Source of the DNA: Cercozoa sp. M6MM
Taxonomy: Eukaryota > Endomyxa: Ascetosporea
Strand: one strand, 5' to 3'
Length of the DNA stretch: 64,000 bases
Assembly (NCBI GenBank): GCA_040357565.1
Contig: JBDODJ010000021.1
The stretch's first letter is position 1; each line of letters opens with the position of its first letter. Under the pieces are notes generated by a model that saw nothing but the letters and a program-made list of their open reading frames with translations, was not told the DNA's origin and did no database searches. Positions 46,708-58,808 of this stretch are shown in pieces. A program made the translations under genes and the position numbers.

Positions 46708-49700
46708 CTATTGCGACTGCGAGAACTGTGAGAAGCGCGGGAATGAGCCGAGCGAGTGCTCGTTGGTGAGCACGTCAAAGGCCAGTCCGCTGGTGCTCTG
46801 ACTGCCGAACTGCGAGCCGAGCAGCTCCTGGTGGTTGCTCACGAAGCGACTCGCTGAGGCCGGTGTGTGCGTGTTCTTGCTGGGCGTCGGCCTGGCCGGA
46901 CTGGCCGACAGGGCAACAGAGCCCATCACCGTGGCCACCGTGGGCGACTCCTGCGACGCCAGCGGCACCGTGACGTCGCTCCCGGCGCTGTCGCTGCTGT
47001 TCTCGCTGCTGACAGCGGCGCTGCTGGCACCGACACCGGCCTCGCCGACATTGGCAGGAGGGGACGTGGACGGCGAAGGAGAAGGAGAAGGCGGCTGGTT
47101 CGACACGTGCACATGCACTGGGTCGAGTGGCACTGTGGGACTCGCCAGAACCGTGTCCAGTGATGAAGGTCCACGCGACGACGACGCAACCGTCACTGGC
47201 AGCGACATCACGGGCGGCACTGTCATCGGCACTGTCATCGGCACCGTCATCGGCACTGCCATCGGCACCGTCATCGACACCGCCATCGGTAGCACTGTCG
47301 ATCGTGATACTCGGCGCGGCAGCTGACGCGACGGCACTGGCATCTGTCCGAGTGGAGGTAGGGGTAAAGGGGTAAAGGGGTGGGGTGGGGGGGGGGGGGG
47401 TAAGAGTGTGAAACCTGCACAGGCGACCCGGACTCGGCGGTACGCCGACGTTTCTTGGGCGGTGCACGCACCTGTGTCTCGACGTCATTGTCGTCGTCGT
47501 CGGTCGAGACCTCGTCCGAGTCGGCGTCGGTGTCGATATCGTCGTAAGGATCATCGGCATCATCGATCGACTGCACGAAGCGGTGCCACCGTCGCATGCC
47601 CGCAAAGCCGAGCCACTGCCACTGCGTGCGTCCGCTGTGCGTCCAGTACACCGGCCGGATCAGTCCGATCGTTTTGAACACGTTCGCTATGTCGTTGATG
47701 CGACGCGTCTGATCTGCTTGAGTGGAGGGTCAAAGGGGAATCGGGGTGGGGGTTAAGGGGTGTACGTACCCTTGACCTCGGTTCCGCTGCTGGCAACAAC
47801 CTGCGCGAGCGAGGTCTCATCCAGTGTCACCATCGACGCCTCCGAGCACTCGCGCATCTCGGTCAGAAAGGCTCGAATGAATGCCTGCGCCAGCAGCGTC
47901 TGAACCGACGGACCGCCGGACTGCTTGCTCTGCCGACACCAAAGCATTCAATTTTGTAGCCAGGAACAAACAAGACACTCCAAGTCCATCGCTTGTTTCG
48001 TACCGTTATGCGTTTTCGAGTGTCGTCGCTGCTGATAGATGGCAGAGGCGACGCTACAGGCCGCTCATCGTCTTCATCGCTCTCGCCTGCGTGTAATAAA
48101 ATTGCGCAAAAAAAAAACATACTGTAGTTTTGTGAAAAATACCACTGCGTTTCTTTCGTCGCTTTGATCGCTTAGGCGCCCCGAGCTTGGCACAAGCGAT
48201 TCCTGCCGGCGACACTGTCACCAAAGTCGGAATTTCGACCCGATCATCGTGGTCCACAACACAGTATTCGTCGCGTTTCGCCTGCAACACACACTCGGAT
48301 TAGTCCCACACTCCAGTCAGTTGAGCGAAAGCTTACAATCAAGAGATGCGGCGGCTCGCCATCGTCCATTCGGTCTGTTCCTGCCAACCACACTGCACAC
48401 AAGAGCAAATTGAGCACAATCAATGTAAAATTAGCAGGTGAAAATATGGCAAAACAAAGATAAAGTACAGCCAGCCTCAGTTGAAGCTTTGCGCGATTCG
48501 GCTTTGAGTTCGGTTAGACGCGCGATAATTTTGCCTTTTGTGTCATATTTCGCCAGAAGCTGTTGTCGCAGTGCTTCTTTCCTCGCTTGTCGTGTCTGCT
48601 TCTGACTGCTGCTTTCTTCCACTTTCTCTACAGTTGGTTGCTGCTGTGGTTTTGCTTGTTCCGACGTTGCTTTTTCTGCTGGCTTCGACTGCTTTGGCTG
48701 CTTTCTCGGTCGTTTCTTGGGCGTAGGCCTAAATTACAGAATACATGTGTGGGAAGCATCGATATTGCTGTGCGGAGGAGGGTACAGCTTGATAACGCCG
48801 AACGACGAGTCACGCGGCAAGAGCGAAGGGGCGTCGTCGTGCAGTCGCGCTCGCTGGGTCGGTTGCAGCGCAGCTTTTGCCAGTGCGCTGAGTGCTGAAG
48901 AGGAAGGTGAGGGGTAGGAGCGTTAAAAAAAGGTAAAGAAGGCAGAGGATGTGAGTGGTACCAACTTTGGGCGCAGTAGTTCGCCTCAAGGGCATCGAGA
49001 AAGTCGCCAGACTGACCGGTGTTTCAGTATTTCGTGCTTCCATTTTGGTTGGCTGCGCTACAGGCACAGCAGCCCTGCGAAGCGGCGCATGTTCTCGCGA
49101 CAGGTCGTCCTGCAGTTCGCGAAGCACGTGAGCTTCTTCGAGTCGTCGTTTCTGCTCGCGAAAGAAATTGTCGCTCAACTGACGAAGTTTCTCCGGCTCG
49201 TCTTTCACCTGTTTTCGTCCACAACAAAAAGACATGAAAACGGGCCTAATCAATCGAAAATACAAAGTGTACAGTGATTCCGAGCTCTCGCTTCCACGCC
49301 GAGATTCGCCTCCTGGCCGGCAGAAAGCCTCGAAACCTGCAGTAGCAAGCTTCAAACAAAGCAAAGAAAGCAGCGAAAGCAAGAAACGCACTTGTACAGA
49401 CCGGCCTTGCGCTTGGGCGCGAGATCGAGTGCGTTGATGATGCCGAGCACATCGTAGAGTCGCCGCTTGGGCACCTCGAGTTCCTTGGAGATCTTCTCGG
49501 CCGCGATGATACCGCCCGACACGGGCAGACGCGAAATCAGACGGTATGTAAGGACCTGCAGACTTTTGCTGGAGCGCTTGCCGCCCGTCTTGCGCTGTTT
49601 TGGCCGCAGCCGCGGCGCCTTGCCTCGCCGCAGTTTCGCCAGTAGCTCCTTGTCCACTAAACCACAGCGAAACATAAGAAACGCGAACGAATAGAGACAG

Positions 49701-50001
49701 CAGAGTTGCACTACCTGTGATTTCCTTCGAACTGTGTTTTGTCTTGTCAGTCGCTGTTTTTTCAGTCTGGGGTTTTTCGCTGTGCTGCTGCTGCTGGCAA
49801 GTCGTTGCTTCGGCAGAAACCGCCGCCTCTCCAGCAGTAGGCGCTGGGCTAACCGACTCTCCTGCCTGCGACAAGGCCTGCTGACTCAGGAACAGGAGCT
49901 GCCCAGCAAACACACACAAGTCATCAACAACACCAGTGATACTGTATCGGGTATCAGAGTCGATCAGAAACACTTACACTACGTCGCATTCCAGACGACA
50001 T
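46708..50001 (-). CDS. Atypical E2F transcription factor with two DNA-binding domains
   Basis: Cell-cycle transcription regulator. Start ATG 50001 (MSSGMRRS), then a Gln/Thr-rich leader. DNA-binding domain 1 is SKSLQVLTYRLISRL, AAEKISKELEVPKRRLYDVL, LDLAPKRKAGLYK (about 49,640-49,390). A coiled coil follows (LRQLSDNFFREQKRRLEEAH), then basic, Lys-rich exons. Domain 2 (47,930-47,600) is SVQTLLAQAFIRAFLTEM, TRRINDIANVFKTIGLI, RTQWQWLGF, resembling the second domain of E2F7/8 and plant DEL proteins. An acidic stretch (DDADDPYDDIDTDADSDEV) and a Ser/Pro tail with PMTV repeats end FSQFSQSQ. All intermediate frames join (for example VIKL to PTPKKRPRK, KR to SGESDEDD), supporting one gene. Two DBDs normally let E2F7/8 bind without a DP partner. 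Here they are several hundred residues apart. Confidence 0.82.
47210..47289 (-). repeat. 12-base coding repeat (PMTV/PMAV units)
   Basis: About six copies of GGCACTGTCATC on the plus strand, encoding the tetrapeptide P-M-T/A-V in the C-terminal tail of the E2F protein. Confidence 0.9.
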
Positions 50002-50510
50002 GCCATCAAGCGTTGGCGTCTGCGATCAGAGCAAAAAAAACAGCTTACAGAAAGCGCGCCAAGAAACAAAAGCCGTTGCAAAAAGTCATACCGTGTCATC
50101 CATGTTTTTTCAAAAGCCAGAAAACCGCGGGAACTCGTGATACGCCCCGCCGGCGTGCTCTGCGGGGTGAGCTATTATTTTCCTATGGCAGTGAATGCTG
50201 ACTTGCCTTAGCGCGTCACGTACGGCCAGACCGCTTCCTTTTGAAGCGCCCACAAAACGAAACGGAGATCTGTTCCTGAACTGTGAGCTTTGTGCACATT
50301 TCTTGTGCGTGACGCCGTGTTATATAGGTTTTGTGTGGTCCACTGCCGACTTTAGTGCGTTTCAACACCTAGTCGAGGGTGTTGAAACAAAAACCGAAAG
50401 TATGGTCACGGCACGTGCAGTGTTTACCGTGCTTGGCACCGTGTCGGTAGCTTTTGGATTATCTGAGTGGGTGCTTGGCAGAGAGACACGAATAATTTCA
50501 TGTTGTGTAG
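50002..50510. promoter_or_regulatory. Divergent promoter, E2F and PPTC7 genes
   Basis: 509 bases. It contains TTCCCGCGG (minus strand, 50133-50125) and CTTGGCGCGCTTT (minus strand, 50063-50051), both like E2F binding sites, upstream of the E2F start. Functional use is inference. Confidence 0.4.
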
Positions 50511-52023
50511 ATGGCCGCAGTGGCATGGCAGTACGTCATGTACCCGGAACAGGAAGAGTCTCCCAAACAGCGCAAAAATGTGGCGGAACTTTTGTCGGAA
50601 TCTGACGCACCTGTCAGTCCTGAGGTAAGGCTTTCGCGCGTTTAGCCCCCCTTCTGCCTCTTTTATTTCGCTCTAACTCTTTTTGACCCTCTCCTACCCC
50701 TACACCTGTACCCCCCCCCCCCCAGTTTCGAGGCCGATCGCGGATTCGTTTGGTGAGCGGTGCTTGCGCCAGATCGCATCCGGCCAAAGCGCACCTGTGT
50801 CCCGAGGATTCTGGTTTTACCGCTTTACCCCTTTACCACTCCCCTTACCCCTTACCCCTTACTCCTTTATAACCCCTACCCTTGAACCGCTTTATCCCCT
50901 TCATGAGTAGGCAGTGTGCCAGGCTTGGCGAGTGGAGGCGAGGACGCTTTGTTCGTGTCGCCTCGTCGCGTGTACTCCATCTTTACCCCCTACCCTACCC
51001 CCCATTTACCCCTTTCCCTTTTACTCGTTTACCATTTCCCTTTACTCTATTCACCCCCCCCCCACCTTACACGCAAACACAGCGGCGTCGCTGATGGTGT
51101 GGGTGGCTACTCGGCCAAGAACGGCCGTCCGTTGGACGTGATGAACTTCTCGCGACAGCTGTGTCGTGGCATGCTCGACTCTGGTACAGCTGTGTCTGGC
51201 TATCTGAATCTACCCTACTGTTACCCCTCCCCCCTTCCGTATAGACAGGCACGACCTGCGAGACGTGCTGAAGGAAGCCTACGCACAGGTCGACTACGAC
51301 CTCGTCGGCGGTAGCACCGCTGTCATGGCCGAGATCGACACTGATGCCGAGTCGAAACTGGTACAGAACGACTGTACTGCTCTTTTTTATCCGCAATTTT
51401 TTGGTTGCAGAAAATCCTCAATCTTGGCGATTCTGGACTGCTGCTGGTGCGTGAGGGCAAAGTGTTCTTTGCCACAAAGGCACAGACTTTTTGTTTCGAC
51501 GGTCCATTGTAGTTTTTTGCTTTTTTGCAGTTTTTGGCGTACAGGTCACGTCCACGTCAGTTTGTTTTTTTAAATGTAGCCAGCTCGGCCCGCGGAGTTT
51601 GAGTCGTCGTGGCTACTCGGAACAGCACGCGTTTGTGACGTCAATTGACGTGCAGGACGGTGATTTGTGCGTTGTGGCCAGCGATGGCATTTTGGACAAT
51701 CTGCGAACGGATGACATTGTGCGTCTGATCGAGGAGAGACTCGAAACAACAACTGCTCAGTCGGCGCACGTACTTGCACAGGCTGCACATGACATTGTAG
51801 TGTACACGCAGGATACTGTTGCTGTCGATCCCCAAGCCGACACGCCTTGTATGATTCTTTTTTTTTGTATTTGGCCCTGTTAAAACATAATAACATCCTC
51901 AATCGTGCAGATGCTCGCGAGGCGACGGCGGCTGGACGACGCTATTTGGGTGGCAAGCTCGACGACTGCGCTCTCATTATCGCACGAGTCACCGCTGCGC
52001 CAGAGACGATTTCGGCGCTGTGA
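50511..52023 (+). CDS. PPTC7: PPTC7-type PP2C protein phosphatase
   Basis: Metal-dependent Ser/Thr phosphatase, in animals and yeast (Ptc7) a mitochondrial regulator of coenzyme Q synthesis. The start is ATG 50511 (MAAVAWQYVMYPEQEESP). Then RIRLVSGACARSHPAKAHL, GGEDALFVSPRRV, GVADGVGGYSAKNGRPLD (first metal Asp), VMNFSRQLCRGMLDS, YDLVGGSTAVMAEIDTD, ILNLGDSGLLLVREGKVFF, VQDGDLCVVASDGILDNL and KLDDCALIIARV. It ends APETISAL. All four metal-site aspartate motifs are present. Introns include C-tract types. The N-terminus is not strongly basic, so a mitochondrial presequence is not evident and location is open. Confidence 0.88.
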
Positions 52024-52380
52024 GCACGGCAGGGCGATGGCTTTGCTTGGATTCGGTTCCCTCGCGTCGGCGCGGGAGTCCAAAATTAAGAGTGTTTAGC
52101 TCGCCGCGTAGGTAGGCTAGGCGTTGCCGGCGTGAATATTTGAATGAATTTACAAATCTAAAGTACCGTCAGTTGACGGAAGTAACGTAACGTAAAATCA
52201 ACGCAAGTACTGTATCGAATATAACCCGCCCCGGACTAGTGCGGGCGAGGGGAACTTAGTTGGTTTCATAGAAGACTCAACTGACTAAGAGTCTAACTCG
52301 ACTATCGTATCGCACGCGCAAAAAAAAACCAACCGAGCTCTTCGTTTTGGCGGGCAATATAACTAAATGTTCTGCGCTCG
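52024..52380. other. Intergenic between convergent genes
   Basis: 357 bases, AT-rich with an A10 run near 52321. It has short repeated GTAACGTAACGTA-like sequence around 52183 and no gene. Confidence 0.4.
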
Positions 52381-55300
52381 CTAAATACGCTCGAGACCAA
52401 GTCGCTTGTAGACCTTCTTGTCTAGCACGGAGCCGGGCTTGTTCTTTTGCTCCTGTTGCCGCTTGTGACGCGCGTCGTTGGCGCCGGCGACCTTGTCGCG
52501 CTTTGAGCGCAGCTTGTCACGCAACTTGGACCGCTCGCGTTCGATTACGAGCTGCTTGTGTGCTTCGCGTGCCTCGCGCATCAGCTGTAGCGACTCTGTC
52601 AAGTGGTCCTCCTTCTGTCTCGCAGCAGGCAACGTAACACACACTCTAAAATTGGAGTAGAAACGTAACGTACTCTCTCGGGAACTGCGAGTGCGTCAAT
52701 CTGTGCCTCGACACTCTGTTGCGTCTTCTTGCGGCGTTTCTTCTGTTTCGGCTTTTTCTTGCGACGCTGTTGCGCCTGTTCGCGTGGAGCCTTCGTTTTC
52801 TGCAAAAACACTCATGAGCACCATAAGTGACCAGACACAAGAAAGAGCACACCGGTTTGCCCAGCGCTTCAAAGTCAAAGCCGAAGGAGGAGGAAGAGGT
52901 TGCGACAGGAACAGACGAAGTCGCAGGAGAAACCGTCTGCACCGACGATGAGGAAAAACTATTCCCAAACGTTGATGTTGAAACACTGGTTTCTTGCCGA
53001 TTTTGCGAGTCGGAATTCTCTGCATCTGTCGACTTCTTCTTTTTCTTTTTCTTCTTGCGTCGCGATTTCTTCTTTTTGGCGCTCAATTTGGCAGTATGCT
53101 CAGCGCTGTCTTTGTCTGCTGCGAGAGCGCCCAAATCAATCGTGTTGCTTTGGTCCACTTTGATGAGCAGCGGGTCGTCCTCGTAGTCATCGGCACCGTT
53201 CAGATCGCCGTCGTTCGCGTAGTCGTACACGGAACGAAGCGAGACTCTGCGGCACACAACTCTGTTATATGACACTCAAAAGAACGCATGTTGTACCGAT
53301 CGGTGTTAATAAACTTGATGAAGTCAAGTGCGAACTGATCGCTGCGGACAATCACAGTTTCTCGATACAGGAAAACTGCATACAAAAAGAAAACAAGAAT
53401 ACCCAGATCGCAGCAGCGTGCCCGAGAAGTCGCCAATCACGCAAAGGTGCTTCTTCGCACGTGTTAGCGCAACATTGGTACGTCTCTGAACAGATAAAAA
53501 CGGTACAGCAGGAAAGACAAAAATTTGCAAAGTCAAAACACACAGTTTCACGAAGAAAGCCGATTTCGTTTTGATCATTGCTTCGCACGAGTGAAAGAAT
53601 TATCGCGTCCTTTTCCCGTCCCTTTACAAGCACAACAAATTAGATTTGACAAAAACGACGGTAAAGAACAAAGAACAACAACAACAACAAAACTCGCACC
53701 TGAAAAGCATCGACCGTGCCAGTTTCGATTTCAAAACTTTCACCTTCGAGCCGTTCTCTCAATCTGAGCAAGCACATTAGAATAAAACAAACACAATCAA
53801 AGGCCTGTGTGGAAGTGTACAGTTGAAGTTGAGCGCGATAGGGCGTGATAATAGCGATGCTGTCTTGCGAGACACCCTAGGTATAAAGGGCGGTATACAA
53901 TATTCACAAGCTGAATGGCAGCAAGATAAGGGAGTAGAACAGAGAAAAGTACAGCACGCAGAAGGTGCGTGACGTGACGCATACACAGCGCAGCTTCGTG
54001 TTCATTGAATTTCGACAGATCCTTTTCGTCTTCGGGACTCGTTTCGGCCGTGTCGATGGCGACAAACGCGGCAGCCAGGTTTCGTGTCTGCAGAGAGAGG
54101 GAAGGGTACAGTGATTGATACAAAGCAAAAAGGGTTCAAAAGCAACCTCGCCCAGCAAGTGCAGTCGGTTGGACTCGTGCGATAGCAGCTCACCGCGGTA
54201 GAAAACGGCGTTGCTAAAGTGCAGAATGTTCTCATGCATGCGATACTGTGTGTTGAGCAGTGTGCTGTTGCTGTCGCGAATCACCCGTTCCATCAGTGAT
54301 TTTGACAGCACCGACAGCACCTCTACAATAACAAAAAGCTAACATAAAGTACAGTGATGTCTAATAAGCAAGTACCTTTATCCCGAGAGACAATCGTTGG
54401 CGGCAATTGACAGTGATCACCGGCCAGAACAGCTCGTTCTAAACATCAAAGTGGTCAAAGTAGGAAAGTCAAGCGACTGTTACATCTAAACTACCTTTCG
54501 CAAATTGCAAGGCAATCCAGCACTCGGCTTCGGTCGCTTGAGCACATTCGTCAACAAAGACGTAGTCAAACGTCATGTCCTGCACATAACCACAATATAC
54601 AAAATAACGTATGCAACCAAAGCTAAACCTACATATCGACGAAGTGTGTCAGCCGAGTTTAGAGTGCTCAGCACGACTTGCGCCTCCTCCAACTGCAAAA
54701 ACAATTACAGTCAGTCCAAACACACCAATGTACAAGTCATCCTTTCGCTTACAATGGCAGAAGTCGCAAGCTGTTCGTTCTCCTTGATATCTGCAAGTTT
54801 TAAAACTAGAAACTAAAGAACACAACACAACAGAGTGATATTGCACCTTTGCGAAGCAGTCGCATTTCTTTCCTCGCGTCCTCTGCACCAAAACAAAGTT
54901 AAAGAACATTTTTTATCGAAAAAAACCAAAAACCTGAAAAGATGCGCGAACGCCGCAATTTCTCCAGTTCTTCGCGTGCGCTACAAACCGAGAAATCGCA
55001 GGTTTTGAGAGAAAAACGAAAAGGTACGCTGCCACGACTTGCATTCGGTAATGCTGCTGAGCGAGCACCTGAAGCGAAACCGTTTGCACGGCATCGTCAA
55101 AACGAGCGCTTTGACCCAGTCGAACGCAGTTCACATCTAAACGAAATATCGAAACACCAATGAGCTTCATTAACCATCAAATCAAGCACAAAAGGCTCGT
55201 GTACCATGTGCAAGCAAAAGCTTGGCCAAATGATCGACTGCGACATTGCTCGGCGCACAGACGAGACAACTGAATTTGTTGAAACATCCGTGTGAAAGAA

Positions 55301-56417
55301 AATACTGAAAACCGTGAAATCGGGTTGAATATAAGTTAAGCAATACCGTTTGCGCGGAGTTCGTTGCACGAGTGCACGCACGATAGAAATCAATGTTGTG
55401 GTTTTGCCAGTGCCAGGTGGGCCGTGGATAACGTGCATGCCTGAAAGAATTTTAAATCAGCTGAACTTGTTTCGTAAATCGCGAAAGTGTAAATTGTCTA
55501 CCAGAAGCCAACGTGAGACATGAACGCAGCGCTTGTTGCTGACTCTCGTTCAAATGCGCTGCTTCTGCGAGAAAAGTCGAAATTCTAGGAATACATCAAA
55601 AATAAAAGCACACCTTTCAAGACAGACTGAGTTTCCACTGTGTTGTCATAGCGATTCGGAACGCCGTCAAACGCGATCTGTCGCATTGGAGTGTCGTTTT
55701 CGCCTTTCGAAAGCAGTAACTTTAGACTGAAAAAGACAATGAACATGTGAAAACAAGTACCAACAATTCGCATGGCACGATGTGTTCGAACAAAAGAAAC
55801 GTCGTTCGCCACTTTGACTAGACACCAGTTGGGTGCAGAGTCCACTTGGATTTCGGCGCTGTCATCCACGTCAACCGCAACGGCAAGCACACCAGTTTTG
55901 ACTTTCGTCACGACGCCTTTCGTTTCGGCATCTCGAACACTCAAATCGTCCGCATAGTGCTTCAAATGGGCGGCCAAGAAGGACGCGCTGCCACGCAGCA
56001 GCACAACATTGTCGCCAGCTTTGAAACGTGGTCGCTCTTTCTCTGCACGAGACTTCCCATCAAGAAATACGAAAGAAACTCAGGTTAAAACGTACCATCG
56101 GACAGCACAAATGTGAGAAGCTTTTGAGAGAACAAAACCGCACGAATTTCCGTTAGTTTGAGACTCTTGTGTATTCTTCTACAATCCAGCCAAATAAAAG
56201 AAACCCTCCAGTCAAACGTATTCGAGACACTGCACCCAGAAGCCTCCAAATCGCATAGTTTTCGACCTGAGAGTTCCTAGGAACGGTAAGTATCAGTCAA
56301 CAACTGCAAACAGAGTGCAGAAAACAAAAATACCTCAATTGCTTGTTCTAATTGAGCCTCGCGTTCTGACTCCAAACATTCGCGGTGCTGTTTGACAAAA
56401 TCGGAAATTCCTGTCAT
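52381..56417 (-). CDS. IGHMBP2: IGHMBP2/SMUBP2-like superfamily 1 helicase
   Basis: UPF1-family RNA/DNA helicase linked to translation and tRNA/rRNA functions. The start is ATG 56417 (MTGISDFVKQHRECLESE). An OB-like region (FKAGDNVVLLRG, WCLVKVANDVSFVRTHRAM) matches the IGHMBP2 domain 1B. The helicase core is NESQQQALRSCL, VIHGPPGTGKTTTLISI (Walker A), LVCAPSNVAVDHLAKLLL, YVFVDECAQATEAECWI (Walker B), RAVLAGDHCQLPPT, LLNTQYRMHENI, TVDAFQGREKDAIILSLVRS and RRTNVALTRAKKHLCVIGDF. The C-terminal third is highly charged, with poly-Lys (KKKKSRRKKKKKKKK) and coiled-coil, ending VYKRLGLERI. R3H and zinc domains of animal IGHMBP2 were not seen. Motifs are all intact, so the enzyme should be active. 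Confidence 0.9.
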
Positions 56418-56672
56418 TTTCCCAACCAATCTAATACACGCACACGCGTGACCACGTTTATAAAGATCTGGGGCGTTGTAGGATCTCGGTTTTTTAACAA
56501 AGAACAATCGTCGCTCATTGTTTGAAAAAAGCGACATGAGCGTTTCTCCAAGTCGGGCGTGTTCTGCTCGTATCCTTGACGATGCGGCCTGCTTCTGTTC
56601 ATTGCAAAAATACAAACTTAGAGCACGTGCGAAGTCTAAACGGAACCCTGGACCACACCGAAAGCGCGAACA
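56418..56672. promoter_or_regulatory. Divergent promoter, helicase and PG-rich gene
   Basis: 255 bases between two ATGs on opposite strands. No named element recognised. Confidence 0.4.
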
Positions 56673-57619
56673 ATGTCAGTTCCAATGCGCGCATCGAAGA
56701 TGCACCTCATTTCGCAGATCCCGCAACGTGGAACCGTGTCCAGCTTTGGCACTAGCGGCCGCGACGGTGGCAACTTTTGTGACGATAAGAACGTCCGAAA
56801 GAAGCGTCTGGCGAGATACCAGAGTCCTGGTCCAGGCGAATACAAGGTAATTTAAACTTACATCGCGGCGTTGAACCAGTCTTCTTCCCCAGTTGGCAGT
56901 TTCAGTAACTGTATCTTTCAGTTACCGCCAGCTTCTCAAGGCAGAAGTTTCTCACTTCTTGGTCGTCGCACAGAGCCGAGCAAGCGGCACGACACACCTG
57001 CACCCAACCAGTACTCACACGCGTCAGATCAGGCATTGGCATTGAAGAAGGGTTACGGGGTCGCAGCGCCTTTCGGCACCCGCACTGTGCTAAACGATGA
57101 GCTGCATGCACGCTCTATTCCAGGGTACAGTACTGTTTGTTACAAACCAAAGATGTTGCAAGAAAGGTGAAACGAAAGCGTAGACCTGGTGCCTACGACG
57201 TCGATAACTCTTGGAAAGCCCTTGACACGCAGCCGAAATTTTCCATCGCTGGTCCGTACCCTCCAGAGCACAAGCTGGACGAAGTTCCGGGTCCAGGACA
57301 CTACCGTCCCCAGGAGGTCGACAAGCACGTTGGCATCACGCTCAAGAGCCGGCACCCGGAGAAATCTCTTCAGTGCGGCGCCGAACCCAAGTACAATCCA
57401 ATTCAGACGACAGCCAAACCCCACTGCACCCGATCGGCTTCCATTCGCGGTACATGCAGGGCTGGACAACTCCGTCTTTATACTCAGTTGATTTTACAGT
57501 TTGTGTAACATTTGGAAACAGGGACAGTGCGTCCATGCGACGATATCGTCCCAGAAGGACACGCGACACCCGGGCCTATCTACAATGTGCCCCGACAATT
57601 TGATACGCCTGCACATTAA
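56673..57619 (+). CDS. Sperm-tail PG-rich repeat protein
   Basis: Protein of the STPG/ODF3 (CIMAP) type, associated with ciliary and flagellar microtubules. The start is ATG 56673 (MSVPMRASKMHLISQIPQ). PG repeats are visible: QSPGPGEYK, DTPAPNQYSHASD, SIPGPGAYDVDNSW (assembled across a 56-base intron GTACAG...GCGTAG), VPGPGHYRPQEV and, after a last intron, ATPGPIYNVPRQF. It ends DTPAH. Splicing at these sites restores the PGPGAY motif exactly, which supports the gene model. About 240 residues. Presence of this family is the best evidence that the organism makes a flagellum. Confidence 0.88.
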
Positions 57620-57735
57620 AACTAACGTAACGCCATGCAATGGAATTCTTTGTCGACGTCCGGTTGTTCAGAGTATGTCAGTTCAGTTCAAATGAAATCG
57701 AATGCAGTACGAATCTCGCTATTGCGTCGGCGCTC

Positions 57736-58776
57736 TTACTGCGAAGCGTGCAGCATCTCGCGCAGCGCGTAGTGCAGGATGCCGCCGTTGCGCAGGTACT
57801 CGACCTCGGCCGGCGTGTCGCAGCGCAGCACGGCCTTGAACGACTTGCCGCACTGCGTGCGCACCGTCACGCGCTGCAGCGGCTCAAGCGGCGACTCCTC
57901 CGTGTCGGCAAAGTCGAAGTCGAACACCTCCTCGCTGCACACACACACAGCAGAATGATTAACACACGAGGGGCTTGAGAAGAGTACCCAGTGAGGCCGA
58001 GCTCGTCGGCACCCTCGCCCTCGAGGAACTGAAGCGGTACGACGCCCATACCTACAGGAGGAGAGTAGAGGATTTAACTAACTAGGTGGGGGGGGGGGGA
58101 ATACCAATGAGGTTGCTGCGGTGGATGCGCTCGAACGACTTGGCCACGACGACCTTGACACCCTGCAGCAACCCACGTGTTCATCCAGGTACTGCCAGGT
58201 GTACTACACACGCACACAACACTGGGACAGCAAGTACCTGCAGCGACACGCCCTTAGCAGCCCAGTCGCGCGACGAACCGTTGCCGTACAGGGCGCCTAT
58301 AGTGTCGAGTATAGACACAAATATTAACATTTATATCTGTATACAATAAAGACACATCCGCGCGGAAACAAAGAGTATACCGCCAAGAATGACGAGCGGC
58401 GTGCCGTCCTCCTGGTACTTCATAGCGCAGTCGAACACCGACATCTGCTCGCCCGATGGCACGTGCTTGGCGAACGGACCTGTCCGGATGGGGATGGGGG
58501 TAAGGGGGACGGGGTAGCGATGGGACAAACTACCATTGCACTCGGCCATCTTGTTGATGAGACGGATGTTGGCAAAGGTGCCGCGCGCCATGACCTCGTC
58601 GTTGCCACGACGCGAGCCGTACGAGTTAAAGTCCTTCGCGCTCACGCCACGCGCCTGTCCCAGGGGGGGGGGGGGGNNNNNNNNNNNNNNNNNNNNNNNN
58701 NNNNNNNNNNNNNNNNNNNNNNNNNNNNNNNNNNNNNNNNNNNNNNNNNNNNNNNNNNNNNNNNNNNNNNNNNNNN

Positions 58777-58808
<32 letters not shown>

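Noticed and set aside
48810-49973. 387-codon continuous minus-strand frame through the E2F region
   Set aside because: It includes introns and out-of-frame segments. The spliced model recovers the E2F winged helix and coiled coil instead.
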